Assembly: GCA_946405045.1 (NCBI GenBank)
Contig: CAMJFV010000109.1
Coordinates: 1 to 6,581, forward strand
Origin: an uncultured Bacteroidales bacterium
GTDB taxonomy: Bacteria; Bacteroidota; Bacteroidia; Bacteroidales; Paludibacteraceae
Length of the DNA stretch: 6,581 nucleotides
Reading direction: 5' to 3'
Position numbers and translations under genes: made by a program. Numbering within the stretch: position 1 is the stretch's first letter; the number at the start of each line of letters is the position of its first letter. Shown here in pieces: positions 1 to 6,540 of this stretch. The notes beneath the pieces are model-generated. The model had not been told where the DNA came from. It saw nothing but the letters and a program-made list of their open reading frames with translations, and did not search any database.

Positions 1-891
1 GATCTTGCCACGGAATGTTGGCATAAGGTTTGCATCCATTGTTGCCTTCAAATCGTCGATGAATAGGTCTGCGCTCTTTACAGGGCCACCGAACATCACG
101 ATTGCCTCTGGAGAAGAGAACTTAACGAAGTCTGCGAATGCCTCACCAAGGATGACACCTACACTCTTCATAACCTCTTTACCGATCTTATCGCCCTTAC
201 GTGCTGCGTTGCAGACGTCAAGACCTGTGATCTTGTCAAGAGGAATCTCACGAAGAACAGATGGCTCGTTTGATGCCTGAAGAAGTTCCTGAGCAGAACG
301 GATAATACCTGTAGCGGAAGTATAAGTCTCAAGACATCCCTTCTGTCCACAACCACACTGGCGACCGCCACGGCGAACAATGACATGTCCAAGCTCACCT
401 GCGTTACCGTCATGACCATAAACAAGCTTTCCGTTGCAGACAATACCAGATCCGACGCCTGTACCAAGAGTGATCATGATGAAATCCTTCATGCCTTTTG
501 CGGCACCATACATCATCTCACCGATTGTTGCAGCATTAGCATCATTTGTAAGAGTGCAAGGCACACCGAACTTGTTTGTAAGGATCTTAGCGAACTCGAT
601 AGTGCCTTTCCAAGGAAGGTTCGCCGCATTTTCGATATTACCTGTATAGTAGTTTGCGTTAGGGGCACCTACACCAATACCCTTAATTTTCTCAATTCCA
701 CCGTTCTCCGCGATAAGCTTTGAAAGAGCAGAATGAAGTTCATTAATATACGCGTCAAGGTCAGCGCCAAACTGCTGAGTCTTGATTGAACTACTTGCAA
801 TCACTTTACCATTAGCGTCTACAATTCCAAACGCTGTGTTCGTACCACCTACGTCAATTCCTACGACGTAAGGCTTTACCATATCAGTCAT
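1..891 (-). CDS. glk: ROK-family sugar kinase, probable glucokinase (3' end cut off by window edge)
   Basis: This cytoplasmic kinase probably phosphorylates glucose to glucose-6-phosphate with ATP. The reading frame is open from the ATG at 891 to base 1, giving 297 residues with no stop. ROK kinases usually have a little over 300 residues, so only a short C-terminal piece is missing. Visible motifs are the N-terminal phosphate-binding loop DVGGTN (residues 13-18), LTNDANAA with the likely catalytic base Asp117, LGTGVGSG (142-149), GELGH with His169, and the ROK zinc motif CGCGQKGCLE (Cys179, Cys181, Cys186, Glu188). His169 and the three cysteines would bind the structural zinc. No N-terminal helix-turn-helix is present, so this is a kinase and not a ROK repressor. 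It lies 47 bp downstream of a sugar permease gene and has its own promoter-like site. ROK hexokinases of Bacteroides can also accept mannose or N-acetylglucosamine, so sugar specificity is inferred from family and context. Confidence 0.92.
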   Translation of the reverse strand, partial: MTDMVKPYVVGIDVGGTNTAFGIVDANGKVIASSSIKTQQFGADLDAYINELHSALSKLIAENGGIEKIKGIGVGAPNANYYTGNIENAANLPWKGTIEFAKILTNKFGVPCTLTNDANAATIGEMMYGAAKGMKDFIMITLGTGVGSGIVCNGKLVYGHDGNAGELGHVIVRRGGRQCGCGQKGCLETYTSATGIIRSAQELLQASNEPSVLREIPLDKITGLDVCNAARKGDKIGKEVMKSVGVILGEAFADFVKFSSPEAIVMFGGPVKSADLFIDDLKATMDANLMPTFRGKI

Positions 892-927
892 AATTATATA
901 TGTTTTTTATTTATTTCAATTTTGTAG

Positions 928-958
928 CAAAGTTAGCACTATTTGCGAATTGTGCAAC
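928..958 (-). promoter_or_regulatory. Bacteroidota-type promoter for the ROK kinase gene
   Basis: On the minus strand, TAACTTTG (935-928) matches the Bacteroidota -7 consensus TAnnTTTG exactly. GTTG (958-955) matches three of four bases of the -33 element TTTG, and the spacer is exactly 19 nt. The -33 element lies inside the last codons of the permease gene. The box ends 36 bases before the kinase ATG, so transcripts would carry an A/T-rich leader of about 30 nt with no Shine-Dalgarno sequence, as is usual in this phylum. This suggests the kinase can be expressed without the upstream genes. It is a prediction from consensus only. Confidence 0.55.
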
Positions 959-2378
959 CCTTAAATCCATACCACATCAAATAAACATAGCATACAATTG
1001 GCAATGCGAATGCCATGTGCACTCCGATATTGTCAGCCAACAATCCCTGCAAAGGAGGAACAACAGCTCCTCCAAGAATCATCATCACCAACAAAGATGA
1101 ACCTTGAGCGGTATGCTCTTCCAACTCTCGTATCGCCAACGTGAAAACATTAGAGAACATGATGGAGTTGAACAATCCGACTGCCAAGATGCACCACAAT
1201 GAGAGCATACCGTCAAACACCAACATCGCTGTAAGAAGGGCTATATTAATAGTCGCGAAAATTCCTAATGTGCGAGACGGAATACTTTTTGCAGATATAA
1301 AAGCAATATAATTCGCCACCAAGTATCCGACAAATGGAAGAACCTCATCAATGTTGAATCCAGTGATTGTAAAAATCAAAATAAACCCTGCTATTGCCAC
1401 AGCAGCCATGAAGCTGTACTTTTTCACACTCTCCATATTACTCATAGAGAGAGATCCGACAAATCGTCCGATCATCGCACCGCCCCAATAGAATGCCAAA
1501 AATCTTCCAGCAGTGAACTCTTGAATAATTCCAACACACTCCTTCATATAAGTGACAAGGTTGCTACCTATTGTCACCTCTCCTCCTACGTAGAAGAATA
1601 TCGCAAACATACCAAATACCAAATGAGGATATTCTAGCGCACTTTTCTTTGCTTTTGTCGCAGTTTCAGAAATTGTTGTTGTGAGTGAATTGTCAGAAAC
1701 CGTCAAACTACCTTCTTCTGTCTCTTCTTTTTTAGACGGTCTCATATCTGGAATATCAGACAAGAATATAGTCACTGACAAAAAAAGAAGAATACAAGCG
1801 AGTGCCAAATATGGAATCTGCACGGCCTGTGCTCCACCTCTATAAGGATCTGAATCATTAAAGAAATTGAATATCACATACGACCCGACTATAGGAGCTA
1901 TCGTTGTGCCGAGAGAATTGAATCCCTGGGAAAGGTTTAGTCGGCTCGATGATGTCTCCGGAGTTCCCAACATCGACACCAATGGATTCGCTGAAATCTG
2001 TAGGAATGTGAATCCCGTGCCAAGCAAGAACAACGCACACAAAAAGACCGGAAAACTTGGTTCCATGGAACCAGCCTCTTCAAAAAACATCAGACATGCA
2101 GCTGTCGACGTGAGTAATCCTGCTATTATCGCATTCTTATATCCAACCTTATCAATTGGATCTCCGATGTGTCTGCTGACTAAAAAATAGATCAGAGATA
2201 TAACAAAATACGCAGTGAAAAATGCGAACTGAACCAAGTTGGCCTGAAAATTCGACAACTCAAACACTGACTTGAAATAAGGAATCAACATATCGTTCAG
2301 ACATGTGATGAAGCCCCATATAAAAAACAAACCAGTAAGGATTGTCAACGGATATTTATATGTTTTTCCTTCCATCAT
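939..2378 (-). CDS. FHS-family sugar:H+ symporter (FucP/GluP-type MFS permease)
   Basis: This inner-membrane major facilitator protein of 479 residues probably brings a monosaccharide (glucose, galactose or fucose) into the cytoplasm with protons. It begins with a hydrophobic helix containing CLNDMLIP; Asp29 aligns by eye with the essential Asp46 of E. coli FucP. FLQISANPLVSMLG (residues 125-138) and RLNLSQGFNSLG (146-157) are typical FHS motifs. At the position of FucP Glu135 there is Gln127, as I recall for the glucose/galactose branch, which favours GluP-like specificity over fucose. A charged, Ser/Thr-rich cytoplasmic loop (about 213-247) separates the two six-helix halves. Conserved C-terminal elements are IRELEEHTAQGSS (416-428) and GGAVVPPLQG (436-445). 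The protein is longer than FucP (438 residues), partly because of this loop. Two adjacent ATG codons (2378, 2375) could serve as start. The gene starts 8 bp after the TonB receptor stop codon, indicating co-transcription, and the next gene is the sugar kinase. Substrate is inferred; fucP or gluP are the plausible symbols. Confidence 0.9.
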   Translation of the reverse strand: MMEGKTYKYPLTILTGLFFIWGFITCLNDMLIPYFKSVFELSNFQANLVQFAFFTAYFVISLIYFLVSRHIGDPIDKVGYKNAIIAGLLTSTAACLMFFEEAGSMEPSFPVFLCALFLLGTGFTFLQISANPLVSMLGTPETSSSRLNLSQGFNSLGTTIAPIVGSYVIFNFFNDSDPYRGGAQAVQIPYLALACILLFLSVTIFLSDIPDMRPSKKEETEEGSLTVSDNSLTTTISETATKAKKSALEYPHLVFGMFAIFFYVGGEVTIGSNLVTYMKECVGIIQEFTAGRFLAFYWGGAMIGRFVGSLSMSNMESVKKYSFMAAVAIAGFILIFTITGFNIDEVLPFVGYLVANYIAFISAKSIPSRTLGIFATINIALLTAMLVFDGMLSLWCILAVGLFNSIMFSNVFTLAIRELEEHTAQGSSLLVMMILGGAVVPPLQGLLADNIGVHMAFALPIVCYVYLMWYGFKGCTIRK

Positions 2379-2386
2379 TATGTATG

Positions 2387-4792
2387 TTAAAAATCTACTC
2401 TAAGTTTCAAATTCAATTGTCGGCCAGTCAGATAATTAGGCACCGGACATTGCTGTCCATCAGCAGTTTTTATCCAACTGTAACTGCTCACATTATTTAT
2501 AGCAAACAGATTCAAGCAATCAAAAGACAAACCTATACCACGCAGTTTGCGTAACACTGGCTTTTTCATCAACTTGTCTCTGCCTTGCACCAAACTGTAA
2601 GTGGCTCCTATATCAGCGCGAGTGTAAGAGCCAGAAGTATATTTGTCTCTTTCCACATCTCCTGGCTTTCCATAACTGAAGCCACCAGCAAAATTCATAG
2701 TCAAATTCACTTCCAGCTGATCAATGCCAAGGAATTTATCTTGGAAGAACAACGACACATTATATACTCGGCTGTTTGGAGAATCCATGTAGCCTTTTCC
2801 ATCACCATAAATATTATCTCTAGCACGAAGCCAGCCCACACTGATCCAAGAGTCGGAACCTGGAACGAACTCTCCAAAAAGTTTCACATCCGCACCCACC
2901 ACATAGCCGATGCCATTATTTTCTCCCTCATAGATGATTTCCACATTGTCTACAGTATATGGGATTAACCTATCTATGTATTTTCCATAAATTTCGTAAG
3001 TGAACTTGAACGGACGTTTCCACATTGAAAAATATTTATCCGCACCTACCACAAGCTGCCAAGATCGAGGAGACTGTATTTCATCATTGAGTCGCACCTC
3101 CACGTCGCCATCAGCATTCTTATATGAACATCTTAACTCTTTATAGAAAGGAGACTGGAAATATCGGCCTATTGCCCAACGGAATCCCCAATTAGAACAT
3201 CTCTCAGGAAAATATGCTATTGATGCTCGTGGGCTGACCAGCAGCTCATCATTGAAAGACCAATAGTTGAAACGCAAGCCTGACGTAAAAATAACACGGC
3301 CTTTATCTGTCTCACCATGCAATGTGTTTTGTACAAACGAAATAAATCTTGTGGATTCCATCCTCAGATCGGAATACTGATTTGAGGATATCGGGAAACA
3401 ATCATTACGCAATGGTTGCGAATAACCTGAGGAATCTCGCATCTCCCACTCCTCTATTTTGTCATATACATTCTCCTTCTGCAACGTCAATCCCCATCTC
3501 AAAATATTCTTTGACAGTTTGACCTCACCCAAATGAGACAGACTAACAATATTAGTCTCCAAACAATTTCGAGCATGTTCAATGTAGGCAGCGACACCTT
3601 GAGAATAATCAACATTCATGACATTGTCTGGAACAATGTCACTCATAAAATATTCTCCACCAATATCATACGTCACATTTTCCTCTGACTTGTACCCATT
3701 TCCTAGCAAAGAAAGTTTGACATTCTTACGAGGTTTGAAATCTAATGATAGGTTTCCAAAACAACTGCGATAATCATCCACCTCTTCTCCATCATAGAAA
3801 ACCTTAAATTTTTTTGTTTCTGCAACAGAACCGAATTGTGTTTCTCTTGTCTTTGGAATATAATTATACTTGTTTCTTGCGATATTACCAAGCAGTGATA
3901 TTTCCCATTTTGGTGATATTTCCCATGTAAGATATGTCTGATAGTCAATAAAATCAGTATCGTAATTACAGATTGAAGAATCCGCGTTTTCTTTATTTAA
4001 AAGATATGCCGACGATTTATATCTGAATCCATGCAACTGAGAAAAATTACCTGTTTTACTTCCGATCGACGCGGATGCACCCAAAAAACTTCCCGAAACA
4101 CTACCTTCAAACTTACGCTCTGGTTTACGGTAGTGGATATCCAACACTGAACTCATCTTGTCACCAACCTCAGCGGCAAAACCACCGGAAGAAAACTCCA
4201 CACTCTCTACCATGTCAAGGTTGACGAACGACAAACCCTCCTGTTGTGCACTGCGGACCAACTGAGGACGGAAAATCTCTATTCCGTTCACATAAACACT
4301 GTTCTCATCATAACTTCCTCCACGTACTGAATACTGCTGAGACAATTCATTAGTGGAAACGACTCCAGCCTGACTCTTGACCAAACCCTCGACGCCTCCT
4401 GTGACAGTTGGCACATTGCGCATGTTGCTCACGTCGATAAGCACCACAGAATTGGATTGTTTGCGTTGGGCAACGACAGACACACTATCAAGAACGATAT
4501 CATCCTCCTGCAAACGGATTCGCAAATATCCCGATTGTTTTGTGATCTTGAATCTCTCTTCCGCATAACCAAGCATCGAAACAGACAAAATGGCAGTGTC
4601 ACTCTTCACATCCAAAGAAAAGCGGCCATCTTCATCTGTCAGAGTTCCGACAGTTGTTCCTAACAACGCTGCAGAAGCATCGCTGATTGGATAATTCTCT
4701 TTATCAGTGACACGTCCTCCAATAGTCCAAGCCATTGACAGTTGGGCCATCAGCGTTATTATAATCGTTATGTAATATTTCATTTTCAACAT
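2387..4792 (-). CDS. TonB-dependent outer-membrane receptor with carboxypeptidase-regulatory-like N-terminal domain
   Basis: This 801-residue outer-membrane receptor would import a ligand using TonB-ExbBD energy. Residues 1-21 form a signal peptide with a likely cut after LSMA. Residues 22-97 look like the carboxypeptidase-regulatory beta-sandwich common on Bacteroidota receptors, with TDEDGRF at 52-58 and SMLGY at 72-76. The plug covers roughly 105-222, with YSVRGGSYDENSVYVNG (154-170) and SGGFAAEVGD (202-211). The rest is a beta-barrel rich in alternating aromatic and polar residues, ending in Leu-Arg-Val-Asp-Phe with the terminal Phe typical of outer-membrane proteins. It is shorter than most SusC proteins (about 1000 residues), and no SusD gene is adjacent, so it is not a canonical SusCD system. 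It lies 18 bp downstream of queH and 8 bp upstream of the sugar permease. A second ATG (codon 4, at 4783) is an alternative start and leaves a better-proportioned signal peptide. The ligand cannot be told from sequence; a saccharide is suggested only by context. Confidence 0.92.
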   Translation of the reverse strand: MLKMKYYITIIITLMAQLSMAWTIGGRVTDKENYPISDASAALLGTTVGTLTDEDGRFSLDVKSDTAILSVSMLGYAEERFKITKQSGYLRIRLQEDDIVLDSVSVVAQRKQSNSVVLIDVSNMRNVPTVTGGVEGLVKSQAGVVSTNELSQQYSVRGGSYDENSVYVNGIEIFRPQLVRSAQQEGLSFVNLDMVESVEFSSGGFAAEVGDKMSSVLDIHYRKPERKFEGSVSGSFLGASASIGSKTGNFSQLHGFRYKSSAYLLNKENADSSICNYDTDFIDYQTYLTWEISPKWEISLLGNIARNKYNYIPKTRETQFGSVAETKKFKVFYDGEEVDDYRSCFGNLSLDFKPRKNVKLSLLGNGYKSEENVTYDIGGEYFMSDIVPDNVMNVDYSQGVAAYIEHARNCLETNIVSLSHLGEVKLSKNILRWGLTLQKENVYDKIEEWEMRDSSGYSQPLRNDCFPISSNQYSDLRMESTRFISFVQNTLHGETDKGRVIFTSGLRFNYWSFNDELLVSPRASIAYFPERCSNWGFRWAIGRYFQSPFYKELRCSYKNADGDVEVRLNDEIQSPRSWQLVVGADKYFSMWKRPFKFTYEIYGKYIDRLIPYTVDNVEIIYEGENNGIGYVVGADVKLFGEFVPGSDSWISVGWLRARDNIYGDGKGYMDSPNSRVYNVSLFFQDKFLGIDQLEVNLTMNFAGGFSYGKPGDVERDKYTSGSYTRADIGATYSLVQGRDKLMKKPVLRKLRGIGLSFDCLNLFAINNVSSYSWIKTADGQQCPVPNYLTGRQLNLKLRVDF

Positions 4793-4810
4793 TTGCTACA
4801 AATGTAGTAA

Positions 4811-5419
4811 TTATTTTCTTGCAAATGCACATCCGCAATAACTTTGACGATAAAGAGCCAATTCATTGCTGAGCTGCAAACTGCGTTCATAACCCTTCTT
4901 TCTTTTGAAGTCAGTCGGCAAATACTCTATGCCCTCCTCTTTCGCAATTCCACGCCCCACCGCACTTATAACATCTGTATTCTTCTTTGGTCCGATTGTC
5001 AGTGTTGTCGCAAAAAAATCGCAACCATACAATTTGGCCATTTGGGCAGTTTTTCTCAACCGTAAAGAAAAGCACAACGTGCATCGTTCGCCTTGTTCTT
5101 CATCTTTCTCATGGCCACGGACAAACTGTAAATATTCTGAGTTATCGTAATCGACATCCACAAATTTCACATCGGCATAATCCGGATTTTCCTTCACCAT
5201 TCGTATCAGTTCAGACTTACGTTTCTCATACTCCTGTTGTGGCATGATGTTTGGATTATAGAAAAGAAGGGTCAATCGAGTAAGCGGATGTATCCTCTCT
5301 ATACTCGCAGAGGCACATGGTGCACAACAGACATGAAGCATCACCATCGGCTTTTTCCCGTCGACTGCATACTTCGACAAAATCTTCATCATCGTATTGT
5401 CCGCATTCTCTCGATTCAT
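4811..5419 (-). CDS. queH: Epoxyqueuosine reductase QueH (DUF208 family)
   Basis: QueH is a cytoplasmic metalloenzyme that reduces epoxyqueuosine to queuosine at the wobble position of tRNAs with GUN anticodons, the last step of queuosine synthesis. It is not related to the cobalamin-dependent QueG. The 202-residue protein has all family hallmarks: LHVCCAPC (Cys31, Cys32, Cys35), YNPNIMPQQEYEKR (54-67), ERCTLCFSLRL (111-121, Cys113 and Cys116), TTLTIGPKKNTD and a C-terminal YCGC (Cys195, Cys197). These cysteines supply ligands for the iron-sulfur cluster and neighbouring metal of the family. The ATG at 5419 gives an N-terminal extension of about 10 residues over the likely core. A promoter-like -7 box ends only 4 bases upstream of that ATG, so the tandem ATGs at 5392 or 5389 may be the true start. 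The gene is first in the minus-strand group, 18 bp before the TonB receptor, and divergent from the expansin-like gene. Confidence 0.95.
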   Translation of the reverse strand: MNRENADNTMMKILSKYAVDGKKPMVMLHVCCAPCASASIERIHPLTRLTLLFYNPNIMPQQEYEKRKSELIRMVKENPDYADVKFVDVDYDNSEYLQFVRGHEKDEEQGERCTLCFSLRLRKTAQMAKLYGCDFFATTLTIGPKKNTDVISAVGRGIAKEEGIEYLPTDFKRKKGYERSLQLSNELALYRQSYCGCAFARK

Positions 5420-5423
5420 ACTG

Positions 5424-5431
5424 CAAAAATA
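5424..5431 (-). promoter_or_regulatory. Candidate -7 promoter element for queH and the genes after it
   Basis: TATTTTTG on the minus strand (5431-5424) matches the Bacteroidota -7 consensus TAnnTTTG. No TTTG-like -33 element is found 19-21 nt upstream, so support is partial. If used, transcription would start at about the annotated queH ATG at 5419, making that start leaderless or untranscribed. The internal ATGs at 5392 and 5389 would then be preferred. Confidence 0.35.
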
Positions 5432-5462
5432 GCAATAATAGATATATGTCTGTAATTTTTTC

Positions 5463-5470
5463 TATCTTTG
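5463..5470 (+). promoter_or_regulatory. Candidate -7 promoter element for the expansin-like gene
   Basis: TATCTTTG matches the Bacteroidota -7 consensus TAnnTTTG and lies 38 bases before the ATG at 5509, giving a leader of about 30 nt. The region upstream is A/T-rich but has no clear TTTG -33 element at 19-21 nt. The two divergent -7 boxes are 31 bp apart, so their upstream elements would overlap and a single regulator could affect both directions. The leader has no Shine-Dalgarno sequence and is A/T-rich just before the start. Confidence 0.4.
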
Positions 5471-5508
5471 TTGTCAACAGAAATGCACATACTTTTTACA
5501 ACATTAAT

Positions 5509-6387
5509 ATGAGAAAAACACTACTTTTCATACTGTCGCTTACAACAGCGTCACTATATGCCCAAACTTCATGCGACACCACTTGGTTTACTGGTGAAGG
5601 CACTCAATATGGCGGAATTGCAGGAACAAACGGAGGCAATTGCGGAATATTTGTCGACGAAGAGGATTTCTACCATTGTGCCATGAACCATGAGCAATAC
5701 GACGAGAGCATGACATGTGGAGCCTGCGTCCATGTGATCGGCCCCATCGGAGAAATTGACTTGAAGATTGTGGACAGATGTCCGGAATGCAAACATGGAG
5801 ACATTGACCTGAGCACAGACGCGTTCACAAAAATAGCTAAGCTTGAAGACGGCAGAGTGCCTATCAAATGGTGTTTCATCCCATGCCGTGAAAGTGGCGG
5901 AATCAGAGTGAAATACGAGCCAGGGATGAGTCAATTCTACTTCAAAATGGCTATCTACGACCATTTATACGCGATAGACATGCTTGAATATCAGAAGAAA
6001 GATGGCAGTTGGGAGGAGATCAAACGCACAGACTACAACTATTTTGTAGAAAATGCGGGAATAGATGAAGACAAAAGCAAAATAGGTCCGTACACTTTCC
6101 GAATCACTGCTTCGACAGGGGAATCCATCATCATAAAGGATGTGGAATATAAAGAAGGCGAAGAAGTGGAGACGGGAGTACAATTTTCACTTACAGAATG
6201 TGACGCTTACAATACAGAGTCAAAAGTTGTTTCTTCACAAAAAGATGATTTATTGCCTCCGTTCCAAGTTTTTTCTATAGACGGCAAATATATCGGCGAA
6301 TATGAAACGATAGATGCCATTCCGTCCTTTTCAAAAGCAATAATAATCAGAAGCAAAACATCGGGATCCAAATATATCCAGCAATAG
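5509..6387 (+). CDS. Secreted cysteine-rich expansin-like protein (DPBB domain plus CBM63-like domain)
   Basis: This 292-residue protein is a likely non-hydrolytic plant-cell-wall-loosening expansin of the bacterial EXLX1/YoaJ type. Residues 1-18 are a signal peptide ending LYA; Cys22 does not sit in a proper lipobox. Domain 1 (about 22-126) is a double-psi beta-barrel: TCGACVHVIGP (69-79), VDRCPEC with Asp89 (88-94), GDIDLSTDAF with Asp100 (97-106) and GRVPIKW (115-121). Asp89 and Asp100 align by eye with Asp71 and the essential Asp82 of B. subtilis EXLX1. It holds nine cysteines, unlike EXLX1, resembling Cys-rich expansins of eukaryotes and some other bacteria. Domain 2 (about 130-215) matches CBM63: Phe143-Tyr144 replace the EXLX1 Trp pair, while Tyr176 in DYNYF is kept. 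Residues 216-292 are an extra tail ending in an FSIDGKYIGEY...KYIQQ pattern like a degenerate type IX sorting domain. The frame is open further upstream, but that part overlaps divergent queH, and only the ATG at 5509 gives a signal peptide. It is probably a single-gene transcript. Confidence 0.85.
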   Translation: MRKTLLFILSLTTASLYAQTSCDTTWFTGEGTQYGGIAGTNGGNCGIFVDEEDFYHCAMNHEQYDESMTCGACVHVIGPIGEIDLKIVDRCPECKHGDIDLSTDAFTKIAKLEDGRVPIKWCFIPCRESGGIRVKYEPGMSQFYFKMAIYDHLYAIDMLEYQKKDGSWEEIKRTDYNYFVENAGIDEDKSKIGPYTFRITASTGESIIIKDVEYKEGEEVETGVQFSLTECDAYNTESKVVSSQKDDLLPPFQVFSIDGKYIGEYETIDAIPSFSKAIIIRSKTSGSKYIQQ

Positions 6388-6416
6388 AGGATTGCCACAT
6401 CTTTGTACTTTTACAT

Positions 6417-6447
6417 AAAAAAAGAGAGGCGAACCATCGCATCTCTT
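6417..6447 (-). terminator. Intrinsic terminator hairpin, minus-strand polarity
   Basis: AAGAGA (6422-6427) pairs with TCTCTT (6442-6447), GCGA (6429-6432) pairs with TCGC (6437-6440), with one mismatch (6428/6441) and an ACCA loop. Read on the minus strand, the stem runs straight into a tract of seven U (6423-6417, two of them within the stem). On the plus strand the hairpin is followed by GTTCAG with no U-run, so it is a poor terminator for the expansin-like gene, although it might still protect that mRNA's 3' end. A minus-strand transcript must therefore come from 6450 or further right. Confidence 0.6.
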
Positions 6448-6540
6448 GTTCAGTTGTAAACAACAGGTAACTTAAACTTGCAAAACAGATGACACTCTGC
6501 GCTTCTCTAATGCAAGGCGAGTATCATTGTTTGCGATAAA
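6417..6540 (-). ncRNA. Candidate small RNA or structured trailer ending at the terminator
   Basis: Read on the minus strand, this segment starts with a long imperfect hairpin (6534-6480), passes through an A/U-rich linker with a small palindrome, and ends in an intrinsic terminator. The long hairpin has 20 base pairs in six helices: 6480-6484/6530-6534, 6486-6487/6528-6529, 6489-6492/6524-6527, 6494-6497/6519-6522, 6499-6500/6517-6518 and 6502-6504/6514-6516, with a 9-nt loop. I do not recognise it as 6S, SRP, tmRNA or RNase P RNA. No exact TAnnTTTG promoter box is visible between 6540 and 6581; TATCTTTA is the nearest match, so the 5' end may lie outside the window. It could equally be the 3' untranslated region of a gene to the right. 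Confidence 0.35.

Noticed and set aside
168..723. Several ORFs of 70-130 codons overlapping the ROK kinase in other frames
   Set aside because: They overlap a gene with clear family motifs and encode no recognisable domains.
4799..4806. TACATTTG box just before the TonB receptor gene
   Set aside because: It matches the -7 consensus, but no -33 element lies at 19-21 nt. It ends only 6 bases before the first ATG and sits in an 18-bp gap after queH, so it may be chance.
5449..5477. Sigma70-like TTGACA with a 17-nt spacer upstream of queH
   Set aside because: The -10 candidate TACAGA is poor, and the Bacteroidota primary sigma factor uses a different consensus.
5317..5508. In-frame 64-codon upstream extension of the expansin-like ORF
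   Set aside because: It overlaps the start of the divergent queH gene, places the signal peptide internally, and lies upstream of the candidate promoter; the ATG at 5509 is a far better start.
5572..5574. Lipoprotein attachment at Cys22 of the expansin-like protein
   Set aside because: The residues before it (AQTS) do not form a lipobox, and a signal peptidase I site after LYA is better.
6480..6534. Integron attC-like site because the hairpin bulges lie on one arm
   Set aside because: The ends do not match the RYYYAAC and GTTRRRY core sites, and there is no integrase or cassette array.
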